A stretch of DNA of 64,000 nucleotides from Adiantum capillus-veneris (taxonomy: Eukaryota > Streptophyta > Polypodiopsida > Polypodiales > Pteridaceae). The first letter of the stretch is position 1, and each line of letters starts with the position of its first letter. The notes under the pieces are model-generated. The model was not told the origin of the DNA, did not search any database, and saw only the letters and a program-made list of their open reading frames with translations. The DNA is taken from assembly GCA_014529385.2 (NCBI GenBank), contig CM043943.1, positions 97,056,355 through 97,120,354 on the forward strand. The letters are read 5' to 3'. Shown here one piece after another: positions 46,711 through 58,363 of this stretch. The translations under genes were made by a program, and so were the position numbers.

Positions 46711-47195
46711 TGAGGCCCTTGTCCCTTGAGACTAATACTATTATGGACTTCTTTCAAGTGTGGTTTGTTTTTATGTGATGTTTGGTTTATATTGCCATGT
46801 TTAATTATTCCCTTGTTTTGTCGTAGATTGACATTTATGTAAAACTCATGGGTTTTGGAACATAGCTTACTTCAGAAATGTTATGTTCTTGGATGTTATG
46901 TTGTTCATATGTTAATCTTCTCCCTTTGTATGAATTTTTTGGTATAGAAATTATTGCCAGCTCTAGGTAAATAGTAGTATTCCCATATATGCTTATGTGT
47001 TTTTTGGCTTGTATTTCCATATTTGGATATGCTTTTGTTCTATCATGGTTGGTGACAATATATGGATTACTCACGATTTAGGAAACACATTTTACATTGG
47101 AAATGTTATGTATTAGATGTTATATTTGAATATGTTAATATTTTTCCTTTGTATGGATTTCTTTATATGTATTAAGATTTTGTTTATTCCTTCCA
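46711..47195. other. AT-rich 3' flank of the methyltransferase-like gene
   Basis: Contains near-duplicate pieces GAAATGTTATGT and CCTTTGTATG.ATTT about 190-235 bp apart (46875/47100, 46922/47147). No exon found. Confidence 0.5.
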
Positions 47196-47329
47196 TGAAA
47201 AGTCAATTTCCCGTGTATGCCGAAGCAATGGCAAAGAGCATGTCTAGAGACAAACAGTTCGACATGGAACGGGAAGAGCATAGCTACATTCAAAACCTTT
47301 ACATTGATGATGAATGTGAATCATTGTAA
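47196..47329 (+). other. small plus-strand frame ending inside the MULE right TIR
   Basis: Opens SQFPVYAEAMAKSMSRDK and ends HSYIQNLYIDDECESL at TAA. The charged, ordinary-looking composition suggests a terminal exon or a tiny gene, perhaps of the methyltransferase-like transcript. Its last 14 bases are in the inverted repeat. Uncertain. Confidence 0.3.
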
Positions 47330-47795
47330 ATTATTGTTACATTTTGTTTCATTGATCGTACATAAAATCCTTATTTTCAGCTATAATCTGTGATGTCTTT
47401 TTGATAACAAAAATTTAGTATCCAAGAGTCTTCCATTTAAATGTGTATTGTTATTGTTGCAATCTTGCATTCTCTCTCTCTCTCTCTCTCTCTAGACATG
47501 AGATTATGGTGTATATAAATAAACAATTGATTTAGGCATTCCATTTGTATTGATCAATGCAGCATGTATCCTCTTGTAGGTAAAGTTCTCTATGTCCTTT
47601 TCAAGCACCAAATTCATTGTTGTCAATATGTATTCAAGAACGTGATCTAATTTATAGCTTTGTAGTTTTCATGGATAACTGCATACAAGACCACCTTGTC
47701 TAATAGGAGTACCCTTCTACGGAGTACCCTTCCGCCAAGACTTGCTCGGAAACTAGGATCGCTCAGAAAACATCGCTCGGAGAACGGTAGCACTC
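47316..47795 (-). repeat. right terminal inverted repeat of the MULE
   Basis: 480 bp, inverse of 42554-43066 with about 16 TC units at 47471-47494; ends CGGTAGCACTC followed by the target duplication. Confidence 0.92.
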
Positions 47796-47804
47796 CTACC
47801 AAGG
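47796..47804. repeat. 9-bp target site duplication, right copy
   Basis: CTACCAAGG, identical to 42545-42553. Confidence 0.92.
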
Positions 47805-50800
47805 GTGCTCCACTGCTTCAACATCATTAAATGTCATGATGTAGGTGATTAGCATTTTGGCAATTTTCACAAGCATTTGGTATGGAAGATGTGGCACCTC
47901 TTTCATTATGTTGATAACTCCTTTGAGTGTGTGAATCATATATTTCTCTGAAGGGAAGAGGTTATTGGGGTCTAGCTTTGTTATTACGGGGTAGTTGAGC
48001 ATTGTGGGTCTCTTGATTTGCTAGGAATAGAAACTATCCCAGGATCACCTTTTGTTGATGGGACGATAGGTTAGGTCAATTAGGAGGTAATGTGGAGAAT
48101 TCTTGTAATACATTTCATCTATTGGACACTGTTTGAACCATTTCTTTTTCTAGGTGGGTTGAATATCAATCATTGTTTGTATGTGTACATCAGTTACAAG
48201 AACATCCCTGTAATCACCTTCTGGTTGGGCTCGATGGTAGGCATCATTTTTCTTTTCCATAAGAGAGCCTCCTACCACATCAATGGAAGTGCAATCATTT
48301 CATATTGTAGATATTCTTTGTGTGAAGGATCACTCACTTCCGATTACCACCATTGAATTTCATCTTTGGCAGTTTTGAAGATTGGTGTATTGGTTGGATC
48401 TTCAAACTCATGCATTGCTATTTTTGTGCTCATACAAGGCACTTGTGTGTGTTCAGTTTCCGGTGTCACCTGTCCCTATCTTGTTGTGTAAGAGACTTCT
48501 ACAAGGACTGTTTGGGCTTGCATTGTGTTTATGGTCTGTTCTTTTTTTTTGTAACCTCACCCGTTGTGTCACGCATTGAGCAGCCATGTCCTCCTTTTCT
48601 TTGGCAAGTTGTTTATGTACATGTTCAATTTCCTCATCTTTAGCTTTTTGTATATCTTGTTTCCCTTCTGCTAGGATTTTTCTGTTGTACTGTTCTTGAG
48701 CTAGGTTAGTCTTTATATCTTGTATTTCTTGTGTCAACAAAGTTGGTCTAGCTGACATACTTGTTGAGGTTGGCATCTCTTGCATGGCTAAGAGCTGTGT
48801 AAGAGTCTTGCTTACCACTACATACAACTCTCCAAGTTTTGCGTGGATGCTTCTCTTGGGCCAAATCTTCTTCTAGTCACTACCGCTCTACTTGCAAATT
48901 TGTATTTATTTCATTGAAGGCTTGGACTTCCTAGTTATAATAAGCAGCATTCTCTTTTTCTCTTTGTAGTTCTGACTGGAGTTGTGTTTGAACTATTTGT
49001 AGATCCTCAATTCTTTGTTGTAGTTTCAGATTGTCTTTGGCTGCTTTAGCTGCCTCTTTCTTGGTGTCTTCCAGTTCCAAATTGTGCAGGTTGTAGAGTG
49101 ATCTTTGACATTGAAATTGGAGCTTGACTTGTTCCAAATGTGTGTCAATGTCAAAGGACCTGATCAGTTGTGCCCTTTCATCTACCATAGCCTGCAAATT
49201 AGGTGACCTTGGATTTTGTTGTTTCCCTTAAGCTTGGTTGGAAGTGCAAACTTCTATTGTCTTTGTTTCTTCCATTATCTTTGCTTGTTCATGTTGTGCT
49301 TCATGATCAGATGGAGTCATGGTGATCTCTAAAATTGCGACCTCTTCCTCTTGAATTCTTTGTTTTTTTGGCAACACTTTGGACTCCATTGTTTATTCAG
49401 GTATGTCCATGGTGTGCTCCTTTTGTTACTTTTCAACCTTTGGATCAACTGATTCTTGAGTAGGGGAGGGTATGCTTGCCTTGATTGTTGATGGATTTTT
49501 TTCTATATGACTTTCAAATGTGTCTAAACCACTTTCCCCCTCTTGATTTATTTTAGCCTTGTAAGTTTTGTTCACCTCCTCTGCCTTAGTAGACTCGTCA
49601 TATGATTCAAGATCATTGACACGTGGGCATTTTGATTCTTCTCTTTCCCTTTGTTCCATCTTGTGTTTAAGCTCGTTCTAAACCCATTGCCGCATATCGC
49701 TAGCAATATTTAAATTTTCTGCTGCCTCTTTTCTTCTTTGCTATTTGATTCTTTCTACATCTTCAATCTTCTCAATGTGTTATAGAGGCATGTCCTCCTT
49801 GTCATCTCTTTCATCATCTACTTCTGTTTCAAGGCTCCTTTTTTCCTCATTCCTTTGTTGGAGGAGTCTTTCCCTTTGTGCTTGAGCCTCTTCCATAAAT
49901 CTTCGTGCCTGTGTAATGAGAATTGCTTCAGTAGCCATGGTTGATCTTACCTTTACTCTTGTTTGTCTGATTGTAAATTCTTCTTCTTTTCCTTCCTTTG
50001 AAGATTGATACTGAGAGGGTGTTTCTCTCTCCTTTGATTTAGCTCCATCGCTATGCGGCATATTTGATTGTGTCTCTTCATTGTCAGTGTTATACTTTTT
50101 ACAATTTTCCCTAGTTTGCTTGTCTTTGATGGTCTTCTTGTAGATGGTCCTGCCACTGGCTTCACCCCTTTTGAATTTATGATTTTGAATTTGTGAATTA
50201 AATCCAATTGTGCTTCTAAGTGGTAATTCATTAATCATGCCTAAGGCTTGGTAGGCAATTTTGGTCTGCGTTGGTCCAACATTCATATATGATTTGCTTT
50301 TATCACTCCCTTTGATATTGGCTTCCACTAAATTGTCAAGGATGTAGTTCCCAAAGCTGTAGATGACCAGCCTTCTTTTTGCCAGCCCTATTTCCATGAC
50401 CACTTCCATATGCAAGATTGGTTCCGTGTATCACAGTGTCTTTTTCACTTTTAATTGTTGCGATATTAACCGTAGAGGCAACTCCATCTCGGAGTAGATC
50501 AAACCTTGATAGGTCAATTTGTGTCCTCTCTACTTCAAGAATACCTTGTCATTATCTATGGCTTTGGTCTTATGCAATAGATTATGGGTTTCGTGCTGTA
50601 AGTGAAGAGCTTAATTTGTTGATGATTTTTGCGGTGATTTCTACTTTGATTGTAGCCCCATGGTTTTCTGTTAGTGTTTCTTCCCCATTGTATTGAATGG
50701 AGCTGATTAGCTCATGGTCTCTCCAAAAATCTATTCCCCATGGCGGTAATCTCAAGGAGTTGTCCAATTGTAGACATGTGGCCCCTTCTAGCACTTTGGA

Positions 50801-50981
50801 TTTTTTGTGTATCTTCCACAATTCCTTTGTAAATAAGGTGTTCTTGACTATCACTCCATCTGTCATTTGCAGGTTTTGCTTCTAGCTCCTGTTCTGTGAT
50901 ATGAGCCTTCTCATTTGATGTGATATCAATGACCTCGTAAGGTGCCACCTCCCCCTCTTTTTGTGCTTTCCTGTGGGGCAT
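47805..50981 (-). pseudogene. retroelement coding remnant with coiled coil (interrupted by the MULE)
   Basis: Consecutive minus-strand frames from MPHRKAQKEGEVAPYEVID at 50981 to 47796 form one decayed coding region. Order: an acidic N-part; a basic Lys/Glu-rich part (KKTIKDKQTRENCKKYNTD, EAQAQRERLLQQRNEEKRS, 49780-50415); a Glu/Lys region (49426-49659); heptad-like coiled coils (RIEDLQIVQTQLQSELQREK at 48931-49197, QEIQDIKTNLAQEQYNRK at 48453-48827); and a C-terminal part (YMIHTLKGVINIMKE, MTFNDVEAVEHPW). The last part matches the left-edge remnant near 620-740 (VKTLKGAMSFFKS, EVFNEPEQ). No pol domain is visible. Probably the main product of a non-autonomous LTR element; function unknown. 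Confidence 0.5.
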
Positions 50982-52592
50982 CTTGAGAACCGTTTCAAGT
51001 TGATTTTAGAGTTAGGCAATGATCAAAAAGCTATTGGGAAACGAAAAAATGCAAACTTTGACCTTAAAATGAGAATTGCACATAACACTTTCAAAACTAC
51101 TCCAAATTTGATCAAACTTGACCAATGCATCTAGGGCAACTATAGTCACAAGGGCAAGTGATCACATGTGAATTCTGGCTCTGAGGTACATGGATCACAA
51201 TCCATACTAGAGCACATTTTGATGGTTTGATCATACCACCTGGTTGGGCACATTAAGCTGATGCTTCGGTCAAAAAATTTTGGGGTTTGGATCATTGGTT
51301 AAGATTTTAGGCCAAATTTTTGAAAATTTTAGCCGTTTGGTTGGGATTTTGAGATCCAAATAACTTGGTACTTCAGGGCTAGACTTTGTAGAGTATTTAG
51401 GACCAGTGGTGATGTCTATTTTAGGTCGGCTGAAAAAGGTTCATGGATCGCGATCCATGTTGGGAAGGATTTGGGATTTCCATTTAGCACATGCTCCTAT
51501 AGTCCATCCTAGTACAGTGGTGAAATTTTTTCAAGTTTGGACATGTTTTTCCTAATTTTACTTCATTTCGTAGTTTATGGCCATATTTTTTTTACTTTGA
51601 CTATATTTGACTTCTGGACCCCTTTTTTTAATCAATTCTCTATGTTGGTTTCTGATGTTTCCTTGACTTCTACTATTTTGTATCTGAGGATCACCTTGCT
51701 GTCCATTTATCTATTAATTTTCAATGCTCTCTGATTGCATGTCAAGTTGGAGATCTAGCTAAGAAAATTATGGAACCTTGAAAGCACTTTTAGCAAGATT
51801 TCACAAACCTTGAAATTTGACTATTTCTCTTTGGCACTTTGGTTTTTGACACATCTTCTTTGAACTTTAAAAGACACCTTTATGAATTTTCCTAACATCA
51901 ATTGCCATGTATTCCACCTATATAGAACCACTGGTTTGTATATTTTAACTCTGTCAGAATTTTGTTGAGGTACATGGATGATCCATGTTTTGGGGTCAAA
52001 TGCTACGAGACTTTGTGGGTTTTCTTTGGACACATATCCTAAGCCATTGACATAGAGTTTTGGGCTTATGATCATTCTATCATAGGTTAGAAAAAGAATG
52101 ACCATTTGCAGACTGAAACTGCTAAAACTCTTGATTATTGATGATTTAGTGCCACATTTTGTGCCCAATCTTCATGACATGCTTGTCTTTGCTACCTTTA
52201 ACCGTAGGCTAAGCTTTTTGTTGAATCTGTAATTATGGTACATGGATCGCGATTCATGTTGGAGCATGGTTTGCAAATCCATGTAGCATAGTGTTTTTTT
52301 GGGTGTATGGGGAGTGCAATGCCAAAACTAACCAAGTATTTCCATTCAAAGGGAAACCACCATTTCAAAGACCTCCCACCTCCAAGACCACCTTGGAGAA
52401 ATCAAGATAATGATTAGAGAATGGATGCCATGTCTTTACTATGGTGGACAAGATCACTAGGTAGGTTTGTATTGTGCTTTGTGGGTAAAACATAGAGAGG
52501 AAAGAGGGATGCGAGTAATGCCATACAATCCGGATAACCAGCAAGCTAATTCATAAAAGCAATAACAAAATCACCCACAAGCTCAAGAAAAC
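50982..52592. repeat. non-coding region with recurrent palindrome ATGGATC(GC)GATCCAT
   Basis: Palindromic sites CATGGATCACAATCCAT (51189), CATGGATCGCGATCCATG (51442), CATGGATGATCCATG (51974) and CATGGATCGCGATTCATG (52241) are each preceded by GGTA/GGTT or nearby. Three are followed by a GCACAT / GCATAG-like segment 20-40 bp on. Otherwise AT-rich without gene. Probably untranslated leader or LTR of the adjacent retroelements, but no LTR ends were found. Confidence 0.55.
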
Positions 52593-54200
52593 GTGATAAT
52601 AATTGACATGACTGAGCAACAAGAATCAGAGGAGGTAAATGAAGAACCAGAGGAGGTAAATGAAGAAAATAAAGATCAGCTAATTAAGGAGCATTGTAAT
52701 GAGTGGGCATGTGATTGCAACCAATGTTTGGAAAGTCGCAATGTTAATGTAATGGTTGTCACTAGGTCTAAAGCTAAAGGAACAATTGATTGGAAAGAGA
52801 AAAAAGGAATCAAAAATCAAGTTTAAAAATAGGTTTAGAAGGAGACAAAAATCTAAATTTTGGATGACATAACTTAGCATTCAGGGTGATCAGTTGAAGC
52901 AATAGTATGAAAGAGCTACAATAAGAAGAGATGATAAAGATTGTCTTGAGGTATTGATTAACTCTCCATTACATATGTCATTAGAACAGTTGTTATGCAT
53001 GGTTCCATCCTTCAAGAAGAGATTGTTATCAAAAGAATATTCAATTCAGGCAAACCATAGAGTTGAACTAGTAGTGCACAATATTGATCCAACAGATGTA
53101 GATTTTGTAGCCCCTATTATAAAGGTGTTTTTTCAAGGTAGCTTGTTTGATGAGGTATTATTGGATGGAGGATTTGGAGTTAGAATTTGAGTTGAGTCAA
53201 TACATCACAAAATGAAATTGGGCAAGTTAGAACCAACACCATTCTAGGTGAAGATGGAAGATCAGAGAAGGGGTTCAACCCTTAGAGATTTTGAGGTAGC
53301 ATTCCATTCAGATTGCAGGTATAAAATTTTTTGTGAACTTTATTGTTTTGAAAATGGAGCAAGGTGATGATTCTTATGAGATGTTATTGGGGAGACCTTG
53401 GTTCAAATTGGCTAAAGGCAAGCAAGATTGGGGTGTGAATAAGGTTGTCTTTCATTAATGTAGCCGGTCATTACAATCCCAATGTGGATCAAGAGGAACA
53501 TTCATTTTAAGGAGAGGCCATTGTATGCTCAAACCATTAATCTGGAAGAGGAAGTTCAAGATGATGAGGAAGAAGCATATTTGAAGGCTATTCCAACCAT
53601 TGTACCTTTATTTGAACTTGATATAGAAGGAATCTTGGAGAAAGAAAATGTATTAGAAGAGTTGGACTTTGAGCTAGTTCTTGGGAACCAAATAGAGGGA
53701 TTAGAGTTACTACAAATGGTGGATTAGAATGTATCCTCTAGCTCAAAGGAAGATTTACAGCAGCAAGAAAAGGAGGCAAGAGATTTGGTTGAGAAAATAT
53801 CCAACAAAATGTGTGGAGGATCAAACAAGGTTAAGAAAGATAAGTTAAAGGAGCTCAATCTAGGAACTGAGAAGGATTTAAGGATGGTCAATGTGAGTGT
53901 TTATGTGGATGGATAGTTTTTGCATGATCTAATCCAGTTGTTGGATGGAAAGTCAGCCAATAGTAATAATTTTAAAGAGGATTTTTTGTTGGAGTTTGTG
54001 TTGAATTGTTTCACCAAGGCCAAATTGTTGCCTACACTTTATCTTTGGAGGAGAGGATTTCTTATTGAATTTTGGTTCCATAAGTTTATTTTGTACGATT
54101 TGATTTTGATGTATTTATATTTGAGATGTTCCCTATCTTGGCATGTTGTCAAAAAGTGGAGCACAATGATATGGGATTGCACATGTAAGTGGAAAAATAT
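52593..54200 (+). pseudogene. Ty3/gypsy gag-protease remnant
   Basis: Broken plus-strand frames. A Glu-rich leader (EEVNEEPEEVNEEN) ends in CDCNQCLESRNVNVMVVTRS. A retropepsin-like strand follows: VDFVAPIIKVFFQGSLFDEV then LLDGGFGVRI, where related gypsy proteins have a DGGSGVN motif, with Phe replacing the Ser. Next is SYEMLLGRPWFKLAKGKQDW, the conserved closing strand of that protease (LGRPW). An acidic linker (53482-53727) and a low-quality stretch to 54200 follow. Stops separate all pieces. Lineage is like the gag-protease module of plant gypsy elements with a DGGS-type protease; reverse transcriptase is absent. Confidence 0.62.
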
Positions 54201-54240
54201 TTAAATTCTGAAGGGACTTCTAAACAACCCGACATGTTGC

Positions 54241-54405
54241 TGCCTTGGGGAGGTCACTACAACAAATCATTGCCTATCACATGCACTCAAGCACATGCCT
54301 TGGGGAGGTCACTACAACAAATCATTGCCTATCACATGCACTCAATCACATGCCTTGGGGAGGTCACTATAAAAAAGCATTGCCTATCACATGCACTCAA
54401 TAGAA
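54241..54405. repeat. three tandem copies of a 55-bp unit
   Basis: TGCCTTGGGGAGGTCACTAC starts at 54241, 54296 and 54351; each copy continues AAATCATTGCCTATCACATG. Confidence 0.92.
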
Positions 54406-54534
54406 TCTACTTGAAAAAAACATAAACTTATAGATGTTTATTTATAGAAGAGAAGTTTTCGAGAGTGTATAAATAAATTAACCTTAGGAGCTTTAGTATT
54501 TTGAAACTTTGCCATAAGTTTGGACATGTGCATT

Positions 54535-54611
54535 GAGAGTGGTGGAGTGGTTACATAAAGTCAAGCAGATTGTTTTGGCCCAACATACCTGGACTCAAAT
54601 CTTGGCACCTC
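54535..54611 (+). other. tRNA-derived SINE-like head
   Basis: TGGTGGAGTGGTTA fits a pol III A box as in tRNA-Ser/Leu-type sequences. CCTGGACTCAAATCTTGGCA about 50 bp on fits a mutated B box (GACTCAAATC). The outer parts GAGAGTGGTGG and CCTCCTCC could pair. No intact cloverleaf and no 3' SINE tail could be defined. Confidence 0.4.
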
Positions 54612-56450
54612 CTCCCTTTTTCAAACAACCCGCCTTTAATTTTTTGGACACGCCTAGGTACCTTCGCTTCTCATTTCTTCCTTTAATGCAAAAATTTGCT
54701 AGCCCAAAATTGATTTGTATTATTCTTATAGAAGTTTTCAAGCACCCCAAAAATGATTTTTGTTACTCTTCCTCAAACGTTCTGTCATAATAACTAATAT
54801 CTAATTCTCCTAAATGATTTTCTCATGTTAAACTGATCATTTAATATGGGGAAGTGCTAGGGGAAGAAAGCTAGAATATTGGTTAAGCTGGCAGACCGGC
54901 CACACTAGGGATCCAAAGGAGGGAAAATAGGGATCCAAATGGGGGGGCATCTGCAAAAGAGAAAGGTGCAACAATGGGCTTAAAAGACCATAAGGTTTAG
55001 ACCATTAAGACTTCCAAAATTCTAAGGTTCCAAAATTCTAAGGTTGTGTAAAGGTCAATCACTAGGAAAATTGGATGATGTGTGTGTGCCAAAAAGAGTT
55101 CAAAGAGTCTTACTTAAGAGGGGGCGGGCCTTGGAAGTAGGGGATGAGAGAGAAACACACACACACACACACACACACTCACAAGCTTCCTTTACACAAG
55201 GGGAAAGAGGGACACATGTCAATTCCCTAGCCTAGATGCCCACAAGGTGTACTGAAATCCTATTGGATGGCCATGGGGGTGGACCAATGAGAATTAGGCT
55301 AGAGTAAATTATCTAATTTAATTAATTTATAAACACTTAATAAAAGAACCAATAAGACTTAAGCTCTCTAGAAGACTATTGGATAGTCTCCCAAGGGGTC
55401 CAATGATCATTCAACAACCCAATGGCTTGCCTGATTCCTATTGGCCAAGAGAAAAAGGGGTCCAATGAGAGTTTAGTAGCATTAATTAATTACCTAAATC
55501 TCTCACAAAAGGGGAAAGGACACATGTCAAAAGGCTATCACTTATGCTCTTGAAATTCCATTGGCTAAGCCTAGAGAGGTCCAATAGGGTTGCAGCATGA
55601 GCAAAGAGCAAGAGGGGTCGACCAAGAGAGAGAGGGGGATGATTTTCTCAAGGCATTATTTCATACAGACTCACACTATTCCATGTATGGAGTAATAAGA
55701 CTCTCTTTCTCCTTCTCAAGCTTTAATGGAAAACTTATCACCTACTCCATTAAGCTTGTGAGAAGGGAGGCCTACACCAACAACTCTTGGCTTTGTGATG
55801 CAAATCCAACCAAGATCCAAGCTTCAATGCATGATCATTGCCTCCACCATGCTAATTAATAAGCTGAGCTATGCTAACATGAGTGATTATGTGAGGAGAT
55901 GTACATCTTTCTTGTAAGACTACTCCTTCTTCCTCTCAATCTACTCTCATACCCCGCTAGCTCTCACCATCTTTGAAGGTGTGTGAGGTCTTGGGTCTGA
56001 GACCGTGAGGGAATTTATGTTGTGTTTAATAAGTGTTTTGCTTAGTGCTTGAAGTTTCCATCTTCATTGCAATCGCTAGTATTGAAGAAACACAAAGAAT
56101 TGTATTGTAAAATGTCTCTCATCATGGGAGAAACCATAATACAAAGCCTTTTGGAGGGGGGACCGGCTCCATGTAAATTCGGTCCTCAATTGTTTTCAAT
56201 AGCTTAAGAAGGGAGGTCATCAAGCTAGCTATAAATGGTTGGTACTATTAATTGTATTTGAGGAAGTAGAATAGGGATTTTTTAGCCTTGCAATGTGCTT
56301 GCCTTCGTGTAGATAACGGGGCATCATCATCGAGATCTATGGTCTCAATAGTGGAGTCCTATGGTTCATAACCACTATTGAGCTATTAGAAGCTTGACAG
56401 GAGCCGATCTTGTTTTGGTGTTGAGCGAACCTCTCTTCTATTCCTTGCAA
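54612..56450. other. no recognisable gene; small (AC)n
   Basis: (AC)n at about 55156-55180. The region holds repeated short phrases (CCAATGAGA, CTATTGGATG, CAATGGCTTG between 55250 and 55580). It probably includes an LTR or leader of the gypsy element that follows, but its borders could not be fixed. Confidence 0.4.
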
Positions 56451-56479
56451 TTAATGGTATTCAAACCACGGGTACATGG

Positions 56480-57501
56480 AAAGCTTTAAGAGCTTCCATT
56501 ATGAAGCAATTTTGTTGATGCCAAAGACAAAGTACTCACCAAATGGCTAAGCTTGAAGCTCTCTCCCTACGAATCCATTCACAAATATGTAGACAAGTTT
56601 TGGGACCTACAACTCAAAGCCACTGTCTTCAAAAAGTTGGATTTTGGAGAGCAAAAGCAACAACTTTATGTGGCTTAACTGAAGAAATGGCGGAGTATGT
56701 CAACTCCTAAAGGCCACGCACCATATCGGCCGTTATACACCATACTACGGTGGCTTCTCGAATCAAATTCCAAACAAGGGCTAAAAGAAATTCTAAGCCC
56801 ACAGAAAACAAGGGTTCGAATGAGCCTAAGGGGAAAGACAATGTCCAAAAGTCTCCTAAGGGAAATTCCAACAAAGCTAAGGAGAAGGGAGTTTACAAAG
56901 GCAAAAATAAACTCTCTCCTGAAGAGCTTGAGCGTTATCGCAAGGATAACCACTGTTTCAAGTGCGGCGAGCAAGGGAACATGTACCCTGCTTGTCCCCA
57001 AAAGAACACCCGCCATGAGCCTCCTAGAGCTACCTTGGTCAAAATCCAAGAGGAGGAAACTCACCACAAAGGATCTTCTCTATGCCATGCTTGGGGAAAG
57101 GTAAGAGAACATGATGATTTTATTCTCTTTGACCTTGGTTGTACTCACAATTTCATATCCACAGAGTTGGCCACCAAGCTAGGCATACAAGCCTACAAGA
57201 TGGGAGATGTCCTACCGGCCATAGATGGTGCTTTCAAGGGGCAAGAAGCTTCAGTCACTCCCTTAATCGGGAAATTGAGGCTCCATGTCCAAAGCTATGT
57301 GGACAAAGAGGACTTCTTTATCTCTCCTCTCAAGCATGAGGATGTAATCCCAGGGGCACCATGGTTTGATCACACCATTCTTTATCTCTCCTCTCAAGCA
57401 TGATGATGTAATCCTGGGGGCACCATAGGTTTCCTGTTCCACGAGTAGAAGAACTATTTGATAAGCTACAAGGGTCCACCTACTTCTGTAGGAATGACCT
57501 A
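56480..57501 (+). pseudogene. Ty3/gypsy gag-protease-RT remnant, interrupted by CACTA E2
   Basis: Gag core (LSPYESIHKYVDKFWDLQLK near 56570), linker, then a 217-codon frame at 56750-57403. This has a basic region, one zinc knuckle (CFKCGEQGNMYPAC; Asn where His is expected) and a retropepsin strand FILFDLGCTHNFISTEL (Leu where the active-site triad has Ser or Thr). VIPGAPWFDH closes the protease. A 64-bp direct duplication follows (57314 and 57378). Then FPVPRVEELFDKLQGSTYFC, the first reverse-transcriptase motif, is cut by the CACTA terminus at 57502. The protease and RT pieces are closer than in complete elements, so a deletion preceded the insertion. Confidence 0.72.
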
Positions 57502-57688
57502 CACTACAACAAAAAAAGGGGGCCTTCGACACAGGTTTCGATGCACCCCGTCGAAAAAATCATCGATATACGCGTCCCTACAAAAACGTCGCTATATGAG
57601 CCAATATACGCATCGAAAGGTAATATTATCGACGCATATTTTGAAGGGCTTAGCACGCGTATAGAGACGACCATAACAAAAAATATTT

Positions 57689-57776
57689 TTCTTGGGCAGA
57701 GGACAGGCAGCCTGGCATGTGCTCGGTGAAAAGATGGACACAGCCACAGCCAGACTGCCTGTCCTCTGCCCAAGAA
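57689..57776. promoter_or_regulatory. perfect subterminal stem-loop of E2
   Basis: 57689-57710 (core CTTGGGCAGAGGACAGGCAG) pairs 22/22 with 57755-57776, loop 44 bp. Counterpart of 9786-9855 in E1; TTGGGCAGAG is shared. Confidence 0.85.
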
Positions 57777-57949
57777 AGCGAGCAGCACCAAAATCAACCG
57801 TGCTCCCGCAAAAATTTCGGCAGAGTTCGCTTCATTTTTACATAAAATTAAAAAAAAAACCATATCATGTATACGCCTCCTACATGCTATCCATGTAGGA
57901 TCTCACATGAGATTTAAGGCCAATGAAAGAAATGAAATGAACTTTGTGC

Positions 57950-58170
57950 AAAACCATAACCAACTTAAAACCATAACCATAACGAACTTAATTTGTGCAA
58001 AACCATAACCAAATTAAAACCAGAACCGGCCATAACCATATTGATCAAAACCATAATGCAGATAACCATAACTATAAACAAAACAATAACCATAAGCATA
58101 ACCAGAAAGTTAAACATAACCATAAACAAAACAATAACCATAACCATGTCTATACAATGACAATAACCAT
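57950..58170. repeat. degenerate (AACCAT)n hexamer tract in E2
   Basis: AACCATAACCATAAC repeats with AACAATAACC variants; same place as in E1. Confidence 0.85.
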
Positions 58171-58363
58171 AACCATATATGTCTATACAAAAAAGAGACA
58201 CAGAAGCGTGTCTGTGTCTCACAAAGCATATATATGAAATCCACTGATGACTAGGCGTCACAACCTGCACATAGGACAAGTCACAAAATTAGTATTGATA
58301 TTATTTCACATATACTTATTTAATTAAATCAACTCACACATATTAACGTCTCACCTCAATCGA

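Larger units (their letters stand above)
42554..47795. mobile_element. Mutator-like element (MULE) carrying a methyltransferase-like gene
   Basis: The 5,242-bp element is bounded by long terminal inverted repeats starting GAGTGCTACCGTTCTCCGAG and by a perfect 9-bp target duplication. Inside are two divergent genes: a MULE transposase with SWIM finger on the minus strand (43303-45113) and a three-exon amino-methyltransferase-like gene on the plus strand (45485-46710). Between them lies an (AT)n/(TC)n tract. A short plus-strand frame (47196-47329) overlaps the right inverted repeat. Both main genes contain stops, so this copy looks inactive, although the exact target duplication indicates a fairly recent insertion. 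It sits inside a minus-strand LTR element. Confidence 0.88.
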
